Assembly: GCA_040403535.1 (NCBI GenBank)
Contig: JBBAKL010000010.1
Span: 1-64,000 of the forward strand
Direction of reading: 5' to 3'
DNA: 64,000 bases
Source: JAHEYG01 sp040403535
GTDB taxonomy: Bacteria > Bacteroidota > Bacteroidia > B-17B0 > Aurantibacillaceae
Made by a program: the position numbers and the translations under genes. The notes below the pieces were generated by a model. The model saw nothing but the letters and a program-made list of their open reading frames with translations. It did no database searches and was not told the origin of the DNA. Of this stretch, positions 52,114-61,516 are shown piece by piece (position 1 is the stretch's first letter; every line of letters begins with the position of its first letter).

Positions 52114-55100
52114 ATGAAAGAAAAATTTAAAGAGTTCAAACCATCCAGTTGGGCTATTGATAATAAAATCACCGTTTACATTTTAACCATTATCATTTCT
52201 TTGGTTGGTGTAATGGCTTATATAGGATTGCCCAAGGAAAGTTTTCCTGACATTACTGTGCCAACTATTTTTATTAATACGGTTAATGCCGGTAACTCGC
52301 CAACAAATATCGAGAATACCATTACTAAACCTATTGAGAAAAAATTAAAATCGGTATCCGGTATAAAAAAAGTAACCAGCACTTCGTTACAAGATGTGTC
52401 GGTAGTTGTAGTAGAATTTAACACTAATGTACATCCTGATAAGGCGAAACAAAAAGTAAAAGATGCGGTGGATGAAGCACGCACCGATTTACCACAAACC
52501 TTAACGCGCGAACCGATGATCAAGGAAATCGCTTTTTCTGAGATACCGATCATGTACATCAATATCGCTGGCGCTTACGATTTGAAAAAATTAAAGCAGT
52601 ATGCCGAAGACTTACAAGATCGTATTGAAGGTTTACGTGAAATTAACGAAGCTAAAATGGTTGGTGATTTGGAGCGCGAAATTCAGGTAAATCTGGATAT
52701 GTATAAAATGCAGGCTTCTCAATTAACGCTAGGTGATATACAACGCGCTTTGGGTTCTGAAAACTTATCCATCACATTAGGTTCGGTGCCAATGGATGGC
52801 ATGAAAAGAACCTTAAGTATTAAAAATGAATTTAAAACGGTTGAAGAATTAAAAGATATAGTAATCACATCCCAAAGTGGAGCAAAAGCTTATTTAAAAG
52901 ATTTTGCTGAAGTGGTGGATTCGTTTAAAGAGAAAGAAAGTTTTTCAAGTAGTCGTGGCAAAAATGTAATTACATTAAATGTCATTAAACGTCCTGGTGA
53001 AAATTTAATTGAAGCGTCTGAAAAAATCCGTGAGATTATTAAAGACATGAAGGAAAATGAATTTCCTCAGGGATTGGATATTTCAATTACGGGAGACCAA
53101 TCAGATAAAACTGAAGTTACTCTACATGATTTAATTAATACGATCATTATTGGCTTCATATTGGTAACATTTATCTTGATGTTCTTTATGGGTGTTACTA
53201 ATGCCTTGTTCGTTGCGCTTTCGGTACCATTATCCATGTTCATTGCGTTTATGATTATGCCCGGCATTGGATTTACGATGAATATGATTGTGTTGTTTGC
53301 TTTCTTACTCGCGTTGGGTATTGTGGTTGATGACGCCATTGTGGTTATTGAGAATACACATCGCTTGTTTGATAACGGAAAACGAGATATAAAAACCGCG
53401 GCTAAGATGGCGGCTGGTGAAGTATTCTTACCGGTATTATCAGGGACCCTTACCACTTTAGCACCATTTATTCCATTAGCATTCTGGACAGGCATTATCG
53501 GTAAGTTTATGTTTTTCTTACCAATAACGCTCATTATTTCTTTATTGGCATCCTTGTTTGTTGCCTATATTATCAATCCGGTGTTCGCTGTTGATTTCAT
53601 GAAACCTCACCATGAAGAAGAAAAAGAGTTTGGAAAAATTTCCAAGAAGGGATGGCGATTATTAATACTTTACGCAGTAGTTGCGATTATCTCTCATATC
53701 AATGGTCACCCTGCCATTGGAAATCTTGTTATTTTCCTTGGTATGTTTATGGTAACACACCGTTTAATATTATACAAGGTGATTAATGCCTGGCAGAACA
53801 GAATGTGGCCGGCCTTTCAGAATTTTTATGTTAAAATTTTGCACTGGAACTTAGTGAAGCCATATCGTCCGGTTATTATTGTTATCGCAACTTTTGTTTT
53901 TTCAATTATGTTATTTTCGGTTCGTCAGCCTAAAGTGGTTTTCTTCCCACAAGGCGATCCTAATAACGTTTTTGTATACGTGAAATTGCCTGTAGGAACC
54001 GATCCGATCTATACAAATGAGGTGATGCGTAAAGTAGAAGCAAAAGTAGATTCAGTTTTAGGTAAAGATAATCCTGTTGTAGAATCTATTATTTCTAACG
54101 TAACTATTGGAGTAACCGATCCGCAAGATCAGGATCAGAACGCATATCCAAACAGAGGTAAAATTGCCATTAATTTTGTTCGTTTTGGTTTACGTAATGG
54201 CGAATCTACTTCAAAATATCTGGCCGCTTTACAAAATCTGAAATGGAATATTCCGGGAGCCGATATTTCTGCTAATCAAGAACAGGCTGGACCTCCTACA
54301 TCTAAACCTATTAATATTGAAATTCGTGGCGATAAATTAGAAGATTTAATTGCTAATGCAAACGCATTAAAGCGTTATTTAGATGAGAAAAAAATTCCCG
54401 GTGTAGTTGAATTGAAAAAAGACATTGAAGACAATAAGCCGGAAATAGTTTTCGATATTGATCGCGAAAGAGCAAACCGTGAAGGTATCATGACCGGACA
54501 AATAGCCATGGAAATCCGTGGCGCCGTGTTTGGCGCTGAGGCAACAAAATTCAGAGATGCGGATGATGAGTATCCGGTTCAGTTACGTTACAAGTATGAT
54601 CAGCGTATCGATATTGAGACGATTAAGAATTTAAAGATCACTTTCCGGGATATGAACATGGGAGGAATGTTACGCTCTATTCCTTTATCATCGGTGTGCG
54701 ATATCCGTTATGCACAAACGTATGGCGGGATCAAGCGTAAAAACTTTAAACGTGTAATTACATTAGGTTCTGACGTGAAACAAGGATTTAATGCAAACGA
54801 AGTAGTGGCAAAAGTTCAGCGTACAGCGGCTATGTTCGATCCTAAAGGTGAGGTTGAAATAGCCTTTACCGGTGAGCAGGAAGAACAAAAAGAAACAGGA
54901 TCCTTCTTATTAGGCGCCTTAGGTATATCATTCGGATTAATGTTGTTGATTTTAGTGATGCAGTTCAATGCATTTGGTAAGCCTATTATTATTATGACAG
55001 AAATTTTCTTCAGTATCATTGGTGTGATTTTAGGTACAGCCATTTTTAAAATGGATATGAGTATTGTTATGACCGGTGTAGGTGTTATTGCATTAGGCGG

Positions 55101-55578
55101 TATAGCGGTTCGTAATGGTATTTTGTTAGTTGAGTTTGCAGAGATGGCCCGACACGAAGGAATGAGTTTGTGGGACGCAACCTTAGAAGCAGGTCGTACG
55201 CGTATGACCCCGGTATTATTAACGGCTACTGCGGCAATATTAGGATTAATTCCATTGGCGGTTGGTTTAAATATCGATTTTGAAGGATTGTTCACATCGT
55301 TGAGTCCTAATATTTATTTCGGAGGAGATAATGTTACTTTCTGGGGGCCGTTATCGTGGACCATGATTTTTGGTCTCGCCTTCGCTACAATAATTACCTT
55401 AATAGTTGTACCTGCAATGTATTTAATGTCAGAGCGATTAAAACGTAAGGCAATTATTATATTAAATCACTTCGAATTACCTGCAGTTTTAATGTATGTG
55501 CCGTTCTTTATTATGATTTGTCGCTTTATTTTAAAAGTTAAACGCGTTAAGTTAGAGTATGGCAACCTCGATTATTAA
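52114..55578 (+). CDS. RND efflux permease (AcrB-like)
   Basis: The 1154-residue protein has the RND duplication: helix TM1 (ITVYILTIIISLVGVMAYIGLPK), two large periplasmic loops, TM4 with the proton-relay motif LGIVVDDAIVVIEN, and the second-half helices (about 930-1130). It is longer than AcrB (about 1050): an insertion after the first helix bundle (around residues 505-585, HHEEEKEFGKISKKGW, then extra hydrophobic segments) and a C-terminal hydrophobic extension (ELPAVLMYVPFFIMICRFIL) are unusual for AcrB. It probably pumps lipophilic compounds by proton exchange via the adaptor and TolC above. Confidence 0.92.
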   Translation: MKEKFKEFKPSSWAIDNKITVYILTIIISLVGVMAYIGLPKESFPDITVPTIFINTVNAGNSPTNIENTITKPIEKKLKSVSGIKKVTSTSLQDVSVVVVEFNTNVHPDKAKQKVKDAVDEARTDLPQTLTREPMIKEIAFSEIPIMYINIAGAYDLKKLKQYAEDLQDRIEGLREINEAKMVGDLEREIQVNLDMYKMQASQLTLGDIQRALGSENLSITLGSVPMDGMKRTLSIKNEFKTVEELKDIVITSQSGAKAYLKDFAEVVDSFKEKESFSSSRGKNVITLNVIKRPGENLIEASEKIREIIKDMKENEFPQGLDISITGDQSDKTEVTLHDLINTIIIGFILVTFILMFFMGVTNALFVALSVPLSMFIAFMIMPGIGFTMNMIVLFAFLLALGIVVDDAIVVIENTHRLFDNGKRDIKTAAKMAAGEVFLPVLSGTLTTLAPFIPLAFWTGIIGKFMFFLPITLIISLLASLFVAYIINPVFAVDFMKPHHEEEKEFGKISKKGWRLLILYAVVAIISHINGHPAIGNLVIFLGMFMVTHRLILYKVINAWQNRMWPAFQNFYVKILHWNLVKPYRPVIIVIATFVFSIMLFSVRQPKVVFFPQGDPNNVFVYVKLPVGTDPIYTNEVMRKVEAKVDSVLGKDNPVVESIISNVTIGVTDPQDQDQNAYPNRGKIAINFVRFGLRNGESTSKYLAALQNLKWNIPGADISANQEQAGPPTSKPINIEIRGDKLEDLIANANALKRYLDEKKIPGVVELKKDIEDNKPEIVFDIDRERANREGIMTGQIAMEIRGAVFGAEATKFRDADDEYPVQLRYKYDQRIDIETIKNLKITFRDMNMGGMLRSIPLSSVCDIRYAQTYGGIKRKNFKRVITLGSDVKQGFNANEVVAKVQRTAAMFDPKGEVEIAFTGEQEEQKETGSFLLGALGISFGLMLLILVMQFNAFGKPIIIMTEIFFSIIGVILGTAIFKMDMSIVMTGVGVIALGGIAVRNGILLVEFAEMARHEGMSLWDATLEAGRTRMTPVLLTATAAILGLIPLAVGLNIDFEGLFTSLSPNIYFGGDNVTFWGPLSWTMIFGLAFATIITLIVVPAMYLMSERLKRKAIIILNHFELPAVLMYVPFFIMICRFILKVKRVKLEYGNLDY

Positions 55579-55641
55579 TAAGTGAGGTAAATACTGAAAA
55601 AACTTCTTTCTAAATTTTGTAAGTTTGATTAAGAATTTCTT

Positions 55642-57324
55642 ATGAGGTTACTTAATCGAACTTTTTTATTTCTACTCTTTCTGGTTTTTGTATTTGCATG
55701 CCGCGAAGAGAAGGTTGTGGAAAAGAAAGTAGTGAAAATAAAAGTGATTCAGGATGTGGATGTATCGGTTAAAAAAGAGATATTTTCCATATTAACGCAA
55801 CGTGTCAATTATTCAACGCTCGCATTGTTAGGGGATACTATACGTACGATGGAGTACATCATGTCTCAGTTTGAAAAAAAAGCCCCGTATTTTACTCAAA
55901 AAGCTAATTGGCAATCGCTGGCTGATACTCTTCTTTCCATAGTTAAAGATGCACGATTTTACGGGTTAATAGCCGAAGATTATCATTATAATGAAATAAA
56001 GCAATTATCGGAATCATGGTATAATAAAACCGATAGCATGTATGATGCGTTTGCGATAGCAAGAGCTGAAATATTATTAATGGATGCGTGTTATAAATTT
56101 GGCGCGCATCTTAATAAAGGAAGATTTTATCCGGATAGTTTGTTGCTGGAATGGAATCCGAAAAAACTTGACAGTAATTGGGTAAGTATTATCAATAATG
56201 GTTTACAGTCAGGAAACATAAGAGCTGCATTCGACTCATTGGAACCAAAACATGAAGGCTATCACTTTTTAAAAGTTGAATTGAAAAAGTACATTCTGCA
56301 AAATGATAGTTTAGAATGGGATTCAATCTCGTTTGTTAACGTTTCCGATACCAGTTTGTTTTTTCAGCAGCTTAAACATCGGTTTGAAATTACAGGAGAG
56401 TATGATAGTACAGTAAAAGGAAATGACAGCGTAAAACTAGCCAGAGCTATTAAAAAATTTCAGCCAAAATTTAATTTGGAACCCGATGGTAAATTAGGCA
56501 AGTACACCAAGCAGGCATTAGGATATAATAAGGAAAAAGTAATCAGACAGATGGAAATGGCGTTGGAACGCTGGAGATGGGAACCCAGGGAGTTTCCTAA
56601 AAAATATTTTTGGGTGAATATTCCAAGCGCTGATCTCCATATATGGGAATATGATAAAAAAGAAAAGAGAGACACATTGGTTCTGGTATCGAATGTTGTA
56701 GTTGGAAAACATGAAACACCTACACCTCAGTTAAAAAGTAAAATCAACTATATGTTGATTTATCCGTATTGGAACGTTCCCTATAGTATTGCCTGGAAAG
56801 AAATTTTGCCAATGGTACAAAAGGATACCAGTTATTTACGTAAAAAAGGATTTGAGTGCGTGGATTATAAAGGTCGTGTTTTAGATATTTCCAAAATGAA
56901 ATGGAAAAAATACAATAAAGACTATCTGCCTTTTAAATTCCGACAACGAATTGGCGGAGATAATAGTTTAGGTATTTGTAAGTTTAATTTTCATAATAAA
57001 TATGGAATTTATATGCATGATACCAATAGTAAAAAATACTTTAAAACATTTTACCGTTATCAAAGCCATGGATGTATAAGGCTTGAAAAATTTGTAGAAA
57101 CAGCCAAGTTTTTAATCCGCGACGATACTTTAAAATTACCGTACGATACCTTGATGCGTTTTTTTGATACACCGACACAACGACAAATAAGCATTCGTAA
57201 ACCGGTTCCTATTTTTGTTAAATATTATACCGCATTGGCCAATGATTCAACGGGGTTAAGTATGTACATCGATATTTACCGCCGTGATGAGAAATTTTTG
57301 AATCTACTTTATAAAGGAAAGTAA
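55642..57324 (+). CDS. L,D-transpeptidase (YkuD/YcbB-like) lipoprotein
   Basis: The 560-residue protein has a lipoprotein signal (LVFVFAC, lipid Cys20), a helical region, a peptidoglycan-binding-like segment (KLARAIKKFQPKFNLEPDGK), and a YkuD catalytic domain with RYQSHGCIRLEKF (catalytic Cys in HGC). It makes 3-3 cross-links or anchors proteins to peptidoglycan. A -7 box TAAGTTTG (55620-55627) precedes it. Length fits YcbB-like enzymes of Bacteroidota. Confidence 0.88.
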   Translation: MRLLNRTFLFLLFLVFVFACREEKVVEKKVVKIKVIQDVDVSVKKEIFSILTQRVNYSTLALLGDTIRTMEYIMSQFEKKAPYFTQKANWQSLADTLLSIVKDARFYGLIAEDYHYNEIKQLSESWYNKTDSMYDAFAIARAEILLMDACYKFGAHLNKGRFYPDSLLLEWNPKKLDSNWVSIINNGLQSGNIRAAFDSLEPKHEGYHFLKVELKKYILQNDSLEWDSISFVNVSDTSLFFQQLKHRFEITGEYDSTVKGNDSVKLARAIKKFQPKFNLEPDGKLGKYTKQALGYNKEKVIRQMEMALERWRWEPREFPKKYFWVNIPSADLHIWEYDKKEKRDTLVLVSNVVVGKHETPTPQLKSKINYMLIYPYWNVPYSIAWKEILPMVQKDTSYLRKKGFECVDYKGRVLDISKMKWKKYNKDYLPFKFRQRIGGDNSLGICKFNFHNKYGIYMHDTNSKKYFKTFYRYQSHGCIRLEKFVETAKFLIRDDTLKLPYDTLMRFFDTPTQRQISIRKPVPIFVKYYTALANDSTGLSMYIDIYRRDEKFLNLLYKGK

Positions 57325-57328
57325 ACAG

Positions 57329-58411
57329 CTAGAAACATTCGCCTGCTGTAAAATAGAAACCGTAATTTTTCTTGTCGGCATATCCAAAATCCAATCGCAG
57401 ATTTAAACGCTCTTTTTTAAGCATAGCAAAACGAATACCGCCACCAAAGCTATATTTGATTGAGGGTAATTCTATTTTAGTTAAATCAGAATAGACATTA
57501 CCCATGCCGCCAAATCCAACCACACTTAATCTACCATAAATAGGAGCGCGATATTCGGCAATTAAACTAAACATCGCATTATCTCTAAATCGTCCCTGAT
57601 AATAACCACGCATATTAGTGGCTCCGCCAAAGTTGGCCAATTCTCGCAAAGGAGTTTGACCATGCGTGTAAAAATTATAGGCTTGAAAAGCAATGATGTG
57701 TTCAGCAACGAGGTTGTAATACCATCTTACATCTGTTATCCATTTACCTAATTCAAAGTCAGTGCCAATAAGTTTGTCGTATCTTTCATACGTGCTTTGA
57801 AGAAAAACGCCTTTGGTGGGCCACGCAGCGGAATTACGTGAGTCGTAGCTAATGCTTAAACCAAGTCCTGATACCTGATAGGGTTCTTTTCCGTAAAAAT
57901 GAGAAGTATCAAATATTCCTTCTTTGATGTATTTGGTATTATATACTGTTTGATATTCATATAAAACTCCGAGGAATGTTCTTTTAAATATTTTCTTTTT
58001 TAAATGTGGAAAAAAATGAACCTGCTTAAAAGCATATTTTTCCTCGTAGGAATTAAGGGTGTTAGGTCCGATGCCCCAGAACTTATCCGGGAAATAACTG
58101 TGACTGCTTTGGAAATATAAAATGTATTTCTCTTTAGGGAAGAAAATGGAAGCATCAATATATTGCACATTTTGCTTACGTGTAGTAAAAATGCCCATTG
58201 CCTGAATTATTGAAGCCCGCGTTTCGGGGTCGTATTTAAAAGAAGTGTTAAATGAAACGGAACCGGATAGACCAAGGCCAAACCCCATCTCAGGTGTACT
58301 GAAAACTATAGGTACAGCAATATAACTTAGGTTTCTGCTTGTATCCTGTTTAAGCTGGGCATAAGAAAACTGAAGTATTCCAAAAAAAAGTATGAATATT
58401 CTAAATCGCAA
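57329..58411 (-). CDS. Omp85-like outer-membrane protein, surface antigen (D15) domain
   Basis: The 360-residue protein has a signal peptide (RIFILFFGILQFSYAQ) and a C-terminal beta-barrel of the surface antigen/D15 type. Motifs include YDSRNSAAWPTKGVFLQ and FGGATNMRGYYQGRFRDN (like the Omp85 RGY element). It has no POTRA domain, unlike BamA, so it resembles small patatin-like or TamA-type barrels. Its function is unknown. It is convergent with the L,D-transpeptidase gene, 4 bases apart. Confidence 0.7.
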   Translation of the reverse strand: MRFRIFILFFGILQFSYAQLKQDTSRNLSYIAVPIVFSTPEMGFGLGLSGSVSFNTSFKYDPETRASIIQAMGIFTTRKQNVQYIDASIFFPKEKYILYFQSSHSYFPDKFWGIGPNTLNSYEEKYAFKQVHFFPHLKKKIFKRTFLGVLYEYQTVYNTKYIKEGIFDTSHFYGKEPYQVSGLGLSISYDSRNSAAWPTKGVFLQSTYERYDKLIGTDFELGKWITDVRWYYNLVAEHIIAFQAYNFYTHGQTPLRELANFGGATNMRGYYQGRFRDNAMFSLIAEYRAPIYGRLSVVGFGGMGNVYSDLTKIELPSIKYSFGGGIRFAMLKKERLNLRLDFGYADKKNYGFYFTAGECF

Positions 58412-58471
58412 AACGGTGCTAAAAACTCAAATTTAATTATCTTTATTTAATTATTGCTCTAAAATGAACTG

Positions 58472-58864
58472 ATGATTGAAGTAAAAGTGGTACAATTAAA
58501 TAAAACTACTCATACATTGGTATAGGAAGGTATTATTAAAATTGATGGATCTGAAGGGGAGCATATTGAACTGGAGGACGCCATAAAAATGAGGGAGGCT
58601 AATTTGAAGCTAAGTGAAGGAAAGCCATTTTGTTTGATCATGAATGTACTAGCTGATTATTATACTTATAGCACCGACGCGAAAGAGTTATTTGCGAGTA
58701 ACGAATATTGTGTACTCATAAAAGCTACTGCTTTTGTAGTGGAACAACTGTCTTTTAGACTAATGGCCGCTTTCTATATAAAATTTCACAAGCCGGTTAG
58801 TCCAACTCAGATATTTGGCAGCGAAGACGAAGCTTTGACTTGGTTAAGAAAGTTCAAGATTTAA
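58472..58864 (+). pseudogene. Decayed small gene (DUF7793/STAS-like) with in-frame stop
   Basis: From ATG 58472 the frame reads MIEVKVVQLNKTTHTLV, then TAG at 58523-58525, then EGIIKIDGSEGEHIELEDAIKM. From there it continues as a 91-residue ORF from ATG 58589 (MREANLKLSEGKPFCLIMNV...). The whole resembles small STAS-like proteins of Bacteroidota by my recollection. The premature TAG suggests a pseudogene. A downstream start could give a short product, and the family name is tentative. Confidence 0.6.
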
Positions 58865-58890
58865 AAAGCCCCTTATCGAGGGGCTTTTTT
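58863..58890. terminator. Bidirectional terminator between the decayed gene and glyA
   Basis: A stem AAAAAGCCCC / GGGGCTTTTT (58863-58872 and 58880-58889) lies between two converging genes, with A on one side and T on the other. Confidence 0.8.
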
Positions 58891-58892
58891 TA

Positions 58893-60167
58893 TTAGTCTT
58901 TAAATAAAGGGTATTTTCCCATCATGGTATTTACCTTTTTTCTGATTTTACCAAGTTCCTTTTCATTGTTCTTGTTCATTAAAGCGGTATCTAGAAGCTC
59001 AACTATTTTGATGCAATCTTTTTCTTTTAATCCGCGACTGGTAATTGCCGGGGTTCCGATGCGTATTCCAGAAGTTACAAACGGTGATTTATCATCAAAT
59101 GGAACCATGTTTTTATTTACTGTAATATCAGCTTCGCCTAATGCTTTCTCAGCTTCTTTACCGGTAATGTTTTTGTTACGTAAATCGATCAGCATGCAAT
59201 GATTATCGGTTCCGCCTGAAATAATTTTATATCCTTTTTCTTTCAAAGCTTTTGCCATTGTTTGCGCATTCTTTACAACCTGAACGCAATACGCCATGTA
59301 TTCGTCTGATAAAGCTTCTCCGTATGCTACCGCTTTTGCTGCAATTACATGTTCTAATGGTCCTCCCTGCGTGCCTGGAAAAACAGCCGCGTCTAATATA
59401 GCACTCATCATTTTTGTTTCGCCTTTCGGTGTTTTTTCACCCCATGGATTTTCAAAATCTTTGCCTATCATTATCATTCCGCCTCTTGGTCCACGCAGTG
59501 TTTTATGGGTAGTGGTGGTAACAATGTGGCAATGTGGTAGTGGGTCGTTAAGAATACCTTTAGCAATTAATCCCGAAGGGTGAGAAATATCGGCTAATAA
59601 AAGTGCGCCAACTGAATCGGCAATTTTGCGTAAACGGGCATAGTCCCAGTCGCGTGAATAAGCAGAAGCTCCGCAGATAATTAATTTTGGTTTTTCTTTT
59701 TTAGCAGTAGCTTCAACTATATCGTAATTAATTTGTCCGGTTTTTTCTTCAACTCCATAAAAAGTGGCACGGTATAATTTACCCGAAAAATTAACCGGTG
59801 ACCCGTGGGTAAGGTGACCACCGTGAGAAAGGTCGAAACCTAAAATGGTATCTCCCGGTTTAAGACACGCCAGCATCACAGCAGCGTTGGCTGTAGCACC
59901 GGAATGTGGTTGTACGTTTGCCCATACAGCACCAAATAATTGTTTAGCGCGGTCGATAGCAATTTGCTCCACTTTATCAACCACTTCGCATCCGCCATAA
60001 TAGCGCTTGTTAGGTAAACCTTCGGCGTATTTATTAGTTAGAACACTGCCCATGGCTTTCATTACCTGATTGCTTACATAATTTTCACTGGCAATTAATT
60101 CAATTCCTCGGGTTTGGCGATCTTGTTCTTCCTTAATTAGTTTAAAAATAACGTTGTCTTTTTGCAT
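58893..60167 (-). CDS. glyA: Serine hydroxymethyltransferase
   Basis: GlyA interconverts serine and glycine and makes methylene-tetrahydrofolate. The 424-residue PLP protein has ASENYVSNQVM, NVQPHSGATANAAV, ADISHPSGLIAKG, the PLP-Lys motif TTTTHKTLRGPRGG and GTPAITSRG. Length is typical. Confidence 0.96.
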   Translation of the reverse strand: MQKDNVIFKLIKEEQDRQTRGIELIASENYVSNQVMKAMGSVLTNKYAEGLPNKRYYGGCEVVDKVEQIAIDRAKQLFGAVWANVQPHSGATANAAVMLACLKPGDTILGFDLSHGGHLTHGSPVNFSGKLYRATFYGVEEKTGQINYDIVEATAKKEKPKLIICGASAYSRDWDYARLRKIADSVGALLLADISHPSGLIAKGILNDPLPHCHIVTTTTHKTLRGPRGGMIMIGKDFENPWGEKTPKGETKMMSAILDAAVFPGTQGGPLEHVIAAKAVAYGEALSDEYMAYCVQVVKNAQTMAKALKEKGYKIISGGTDNHCMLIDLRNKNITGKEAEKALGEADITVNKNMVPFDDKSPFVTSGIRIGTPAITSRGLKEKDCIKIVELLDTALMNKNNEKELGKIRKKVNTMMGKYPLFKD

Positions 60168-60171
60168 AATC

Positions 60172-60645
60172 TTAATTTGTTTTTTCGTTAAGTTTTGATG
60201 TAGCGATAAAGAATAAAGCGGGCAGTGGTGATTGAGCTATTCCGAGTAGCCATCGGCTAACCGTATATTCATCTGTGTTAAACTTGAAAACAACCACTAC
60301 CGACCACAGCATCAAAATCGCGCTCAAAGTTAGCAAACCTATGTAAGAATAAGTTAACCATTTTACTAACTTTTTATCAGAAGTATAATATTTAACGCAA
60401 AAAAAGGATAGAATATAGAAAAGAATCACAAACAGGAAAGTGAAAATGTATTTGAAATAGTACAGAGTTTTATAGGGAAAGTCGAGGAAGAATTGGAATG
60501 ACGGGTTTACCGCTAAAGTGGATTCGCCGTGATATTTATGATAAAGAGTATTGTTGTAATGTATAAAGAAATGTTCGCGATAGAATCCCAATAAACCAAA
60601 GAGGAGACCAAAAACTATAAACATGAAATACTTAGTCAGTTTCAT
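60172..60645 (-). CDS. Exosortase F-associated membrane protein
   Basis: The 157-residue protein has four hydrophobic segments, with a loop FREHFFIHYNNTL and conserved polar sites around YHKYHGES. It matches membrane proteins that accompany exosortase F in Bacteroidota. It overlaps the exosortase gene by 14 bases and is the last gene of the exosortase group. Its role may be in sorting or processing of substrates. Confidence 0.7.
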   Translation of the reverse strand: MKLTKYFMFIVFGLLFGLLGFYREHFFIHYNNTLYHKYHGESTLAVNPSFQFFLDFPYKTLYYFKYIFTFLFVILFYILSFFCVKYYTSDKKLVKWLTYSYIGLLTLSAILMLWSVVVVFKFNTDEYTVSRWLLGIAQSPLPALFFIATSKLNEKTN

Positions 60646-61171
60646 GGTTATTAAGCGTTGAAAATTTATTGGTCCAGATTATCCAAAGAGCAAAAATATA
60701 GCCGTAAATAATGAAAGTAAATGTGTAGGTGTGGTTAAATTCGAGAAAGTTGGGTTTGTAGAATGCGATTAAGGCTAAAGCCGCAACTCTGAGGATGTTT
60801 AAAATATGAATGGTTAGGATTCCCAGAGGCACGTACCATAATTTACTTTTTTGATGACCGGGATATGCGATAATAAAAACCGCAAACAGAAAAAAGAGTG
60901 TTACAGCGTTGCATGCTGCACCCACCCACACACCGTTAGAGCCGTCGATACCGATTACCTGAAATTCGTTATTACCTAACACTTTAAAAGTTTTATAGCC
61001 AAACCAATCAAGCAAAGGTTCTGCAGAGTTGATGATAATTCTGATGAAAATCTGATCGAGGAAAGTGTATTTTTTAATTACAAACTCATAAACCAGATAA
61101 AGCAGCAGATAAACAGCCGAGGAAACGAGAAGAAACTTCAAAAATCGGTTTTGTTTTAGGGCAGAAAGCAT
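60632..61171 (-). CDS. xrtF: Exosortase family protein, XrtF-type
   Basis: Exosortases cleave and sort proteins carrying a C-terminal tripartite signal, usually in bacteria that make extracellular polysaccharide. The 179-residue membrane protein has the expected catalytic residues: Cys87 in GAACNAV, Arg128 in LNILRVAA and His147 in FNHTYTF. Its length fits the short single-module exosortase type. It lies 24 bases after a tiny protein with a PID-CTERM tail, the likely substrate, and overlaps its accessory gene. Confidence 0.85.
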   Translation of the reverse strand: MLSALKQNRFLKFLLVSSAVYLLLYLVYEFVIKKYTFLDQIFIRIIINSAEPLLDWFGYKTFKVLGNNEFQVIGIDGSNGVWVGAACNAVTLFFLFAVFIIAYPGHQKSKLWYVPLGILTIHILNILRVAALALIAFYKPNFLEFNHTYTFTFIIYGYIFALWIIWTNKFSTLNNHETD

Positions 61172-61195
61172 GATGTAAAAAATTGCCCGCTGATA

Positions 61196-61417
61196 TTAGG
61201 CTATTTCCGAGCCTTTTTTCTTTTTATTGTATAGTTTTTTAGCACCAAAAGCTGCACCGGCAACAATTAACGCGCTAATCCCACCATCAATAGGAATACA
61301 AGGAGGCGGCCAGCAAGGTGGATTAACAGCAGGTGGGGGTGGGGGTGCTGCCGAAAACAATGATTGACTGCAAGTTACGATAAACAGAACGATGAAGATA
61401 TAAACAAAACGATTCAT
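61196..61417 (-). CDS. Small PID-CTERM sorting substrate of the exosortase
   Basis: I start at ATG 61417 (MNRFVYIFIVLFIVTCSQS), which gives a proper signal peptide; the frame runs 25 codons further upstream. The mature part is a short Pro- and Cys-rich segment (APPPPPAVNPPCWPPPC), followed by IPIDGGISALIVAGAAFGA and KKLYNKKKK. This is a short PID motif, a hydrophobic helix and a basic end, exactly the layout of exosortase-sorted tails. At 73 residues the protein is mostly signals, so it may be a minimal surface peptide. It precedes xrtF by 24 bases. Confidence 0.8.
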   Translation of the reverse strand: MNRFVYIFIVLFIVTCSQSLFSAAPPPPPAVNPPCWPPPCIPIDGGISALIVAGAAFGAKKLYNKKKKGSEIA

Positions 61418-61493
61418 TTCTAAATTTAAGACTAGTTTCAAAGATACAGTTAAAATAGAGCAAAAGCAAAAGATTTTATCGCTAAAAATCAAC

Positions 61494-61501
61494 TATATTT
61501 G
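61494..61501 (+). promoter_or_regulatory. -7 box (TATATTTG) of the Wzc-like gene
   Basis: TATATTTG matches TAnnTTTG and lies 15 bases before the GTG at 61517, implying a leader of about 10 nt. The divergent exosortase group starts about 80 bases away. Confidence 0.55.
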
Positions 61502-61516
61502 TAGGTAAATTCCTTT

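Noticed and set aside
36264..58525. TAG as a recoded sense codon
   Set aside because: Several intact genes in the window end with TAG, and the two affected genes also have other signs of decay (lost start, frameshift in one).
58589..58864. 91-residue ORF as an intact gene
   Set aside because: It is the downstream part of a longer frame interrupted by TAG; the start at 58589 lies mid-domain.
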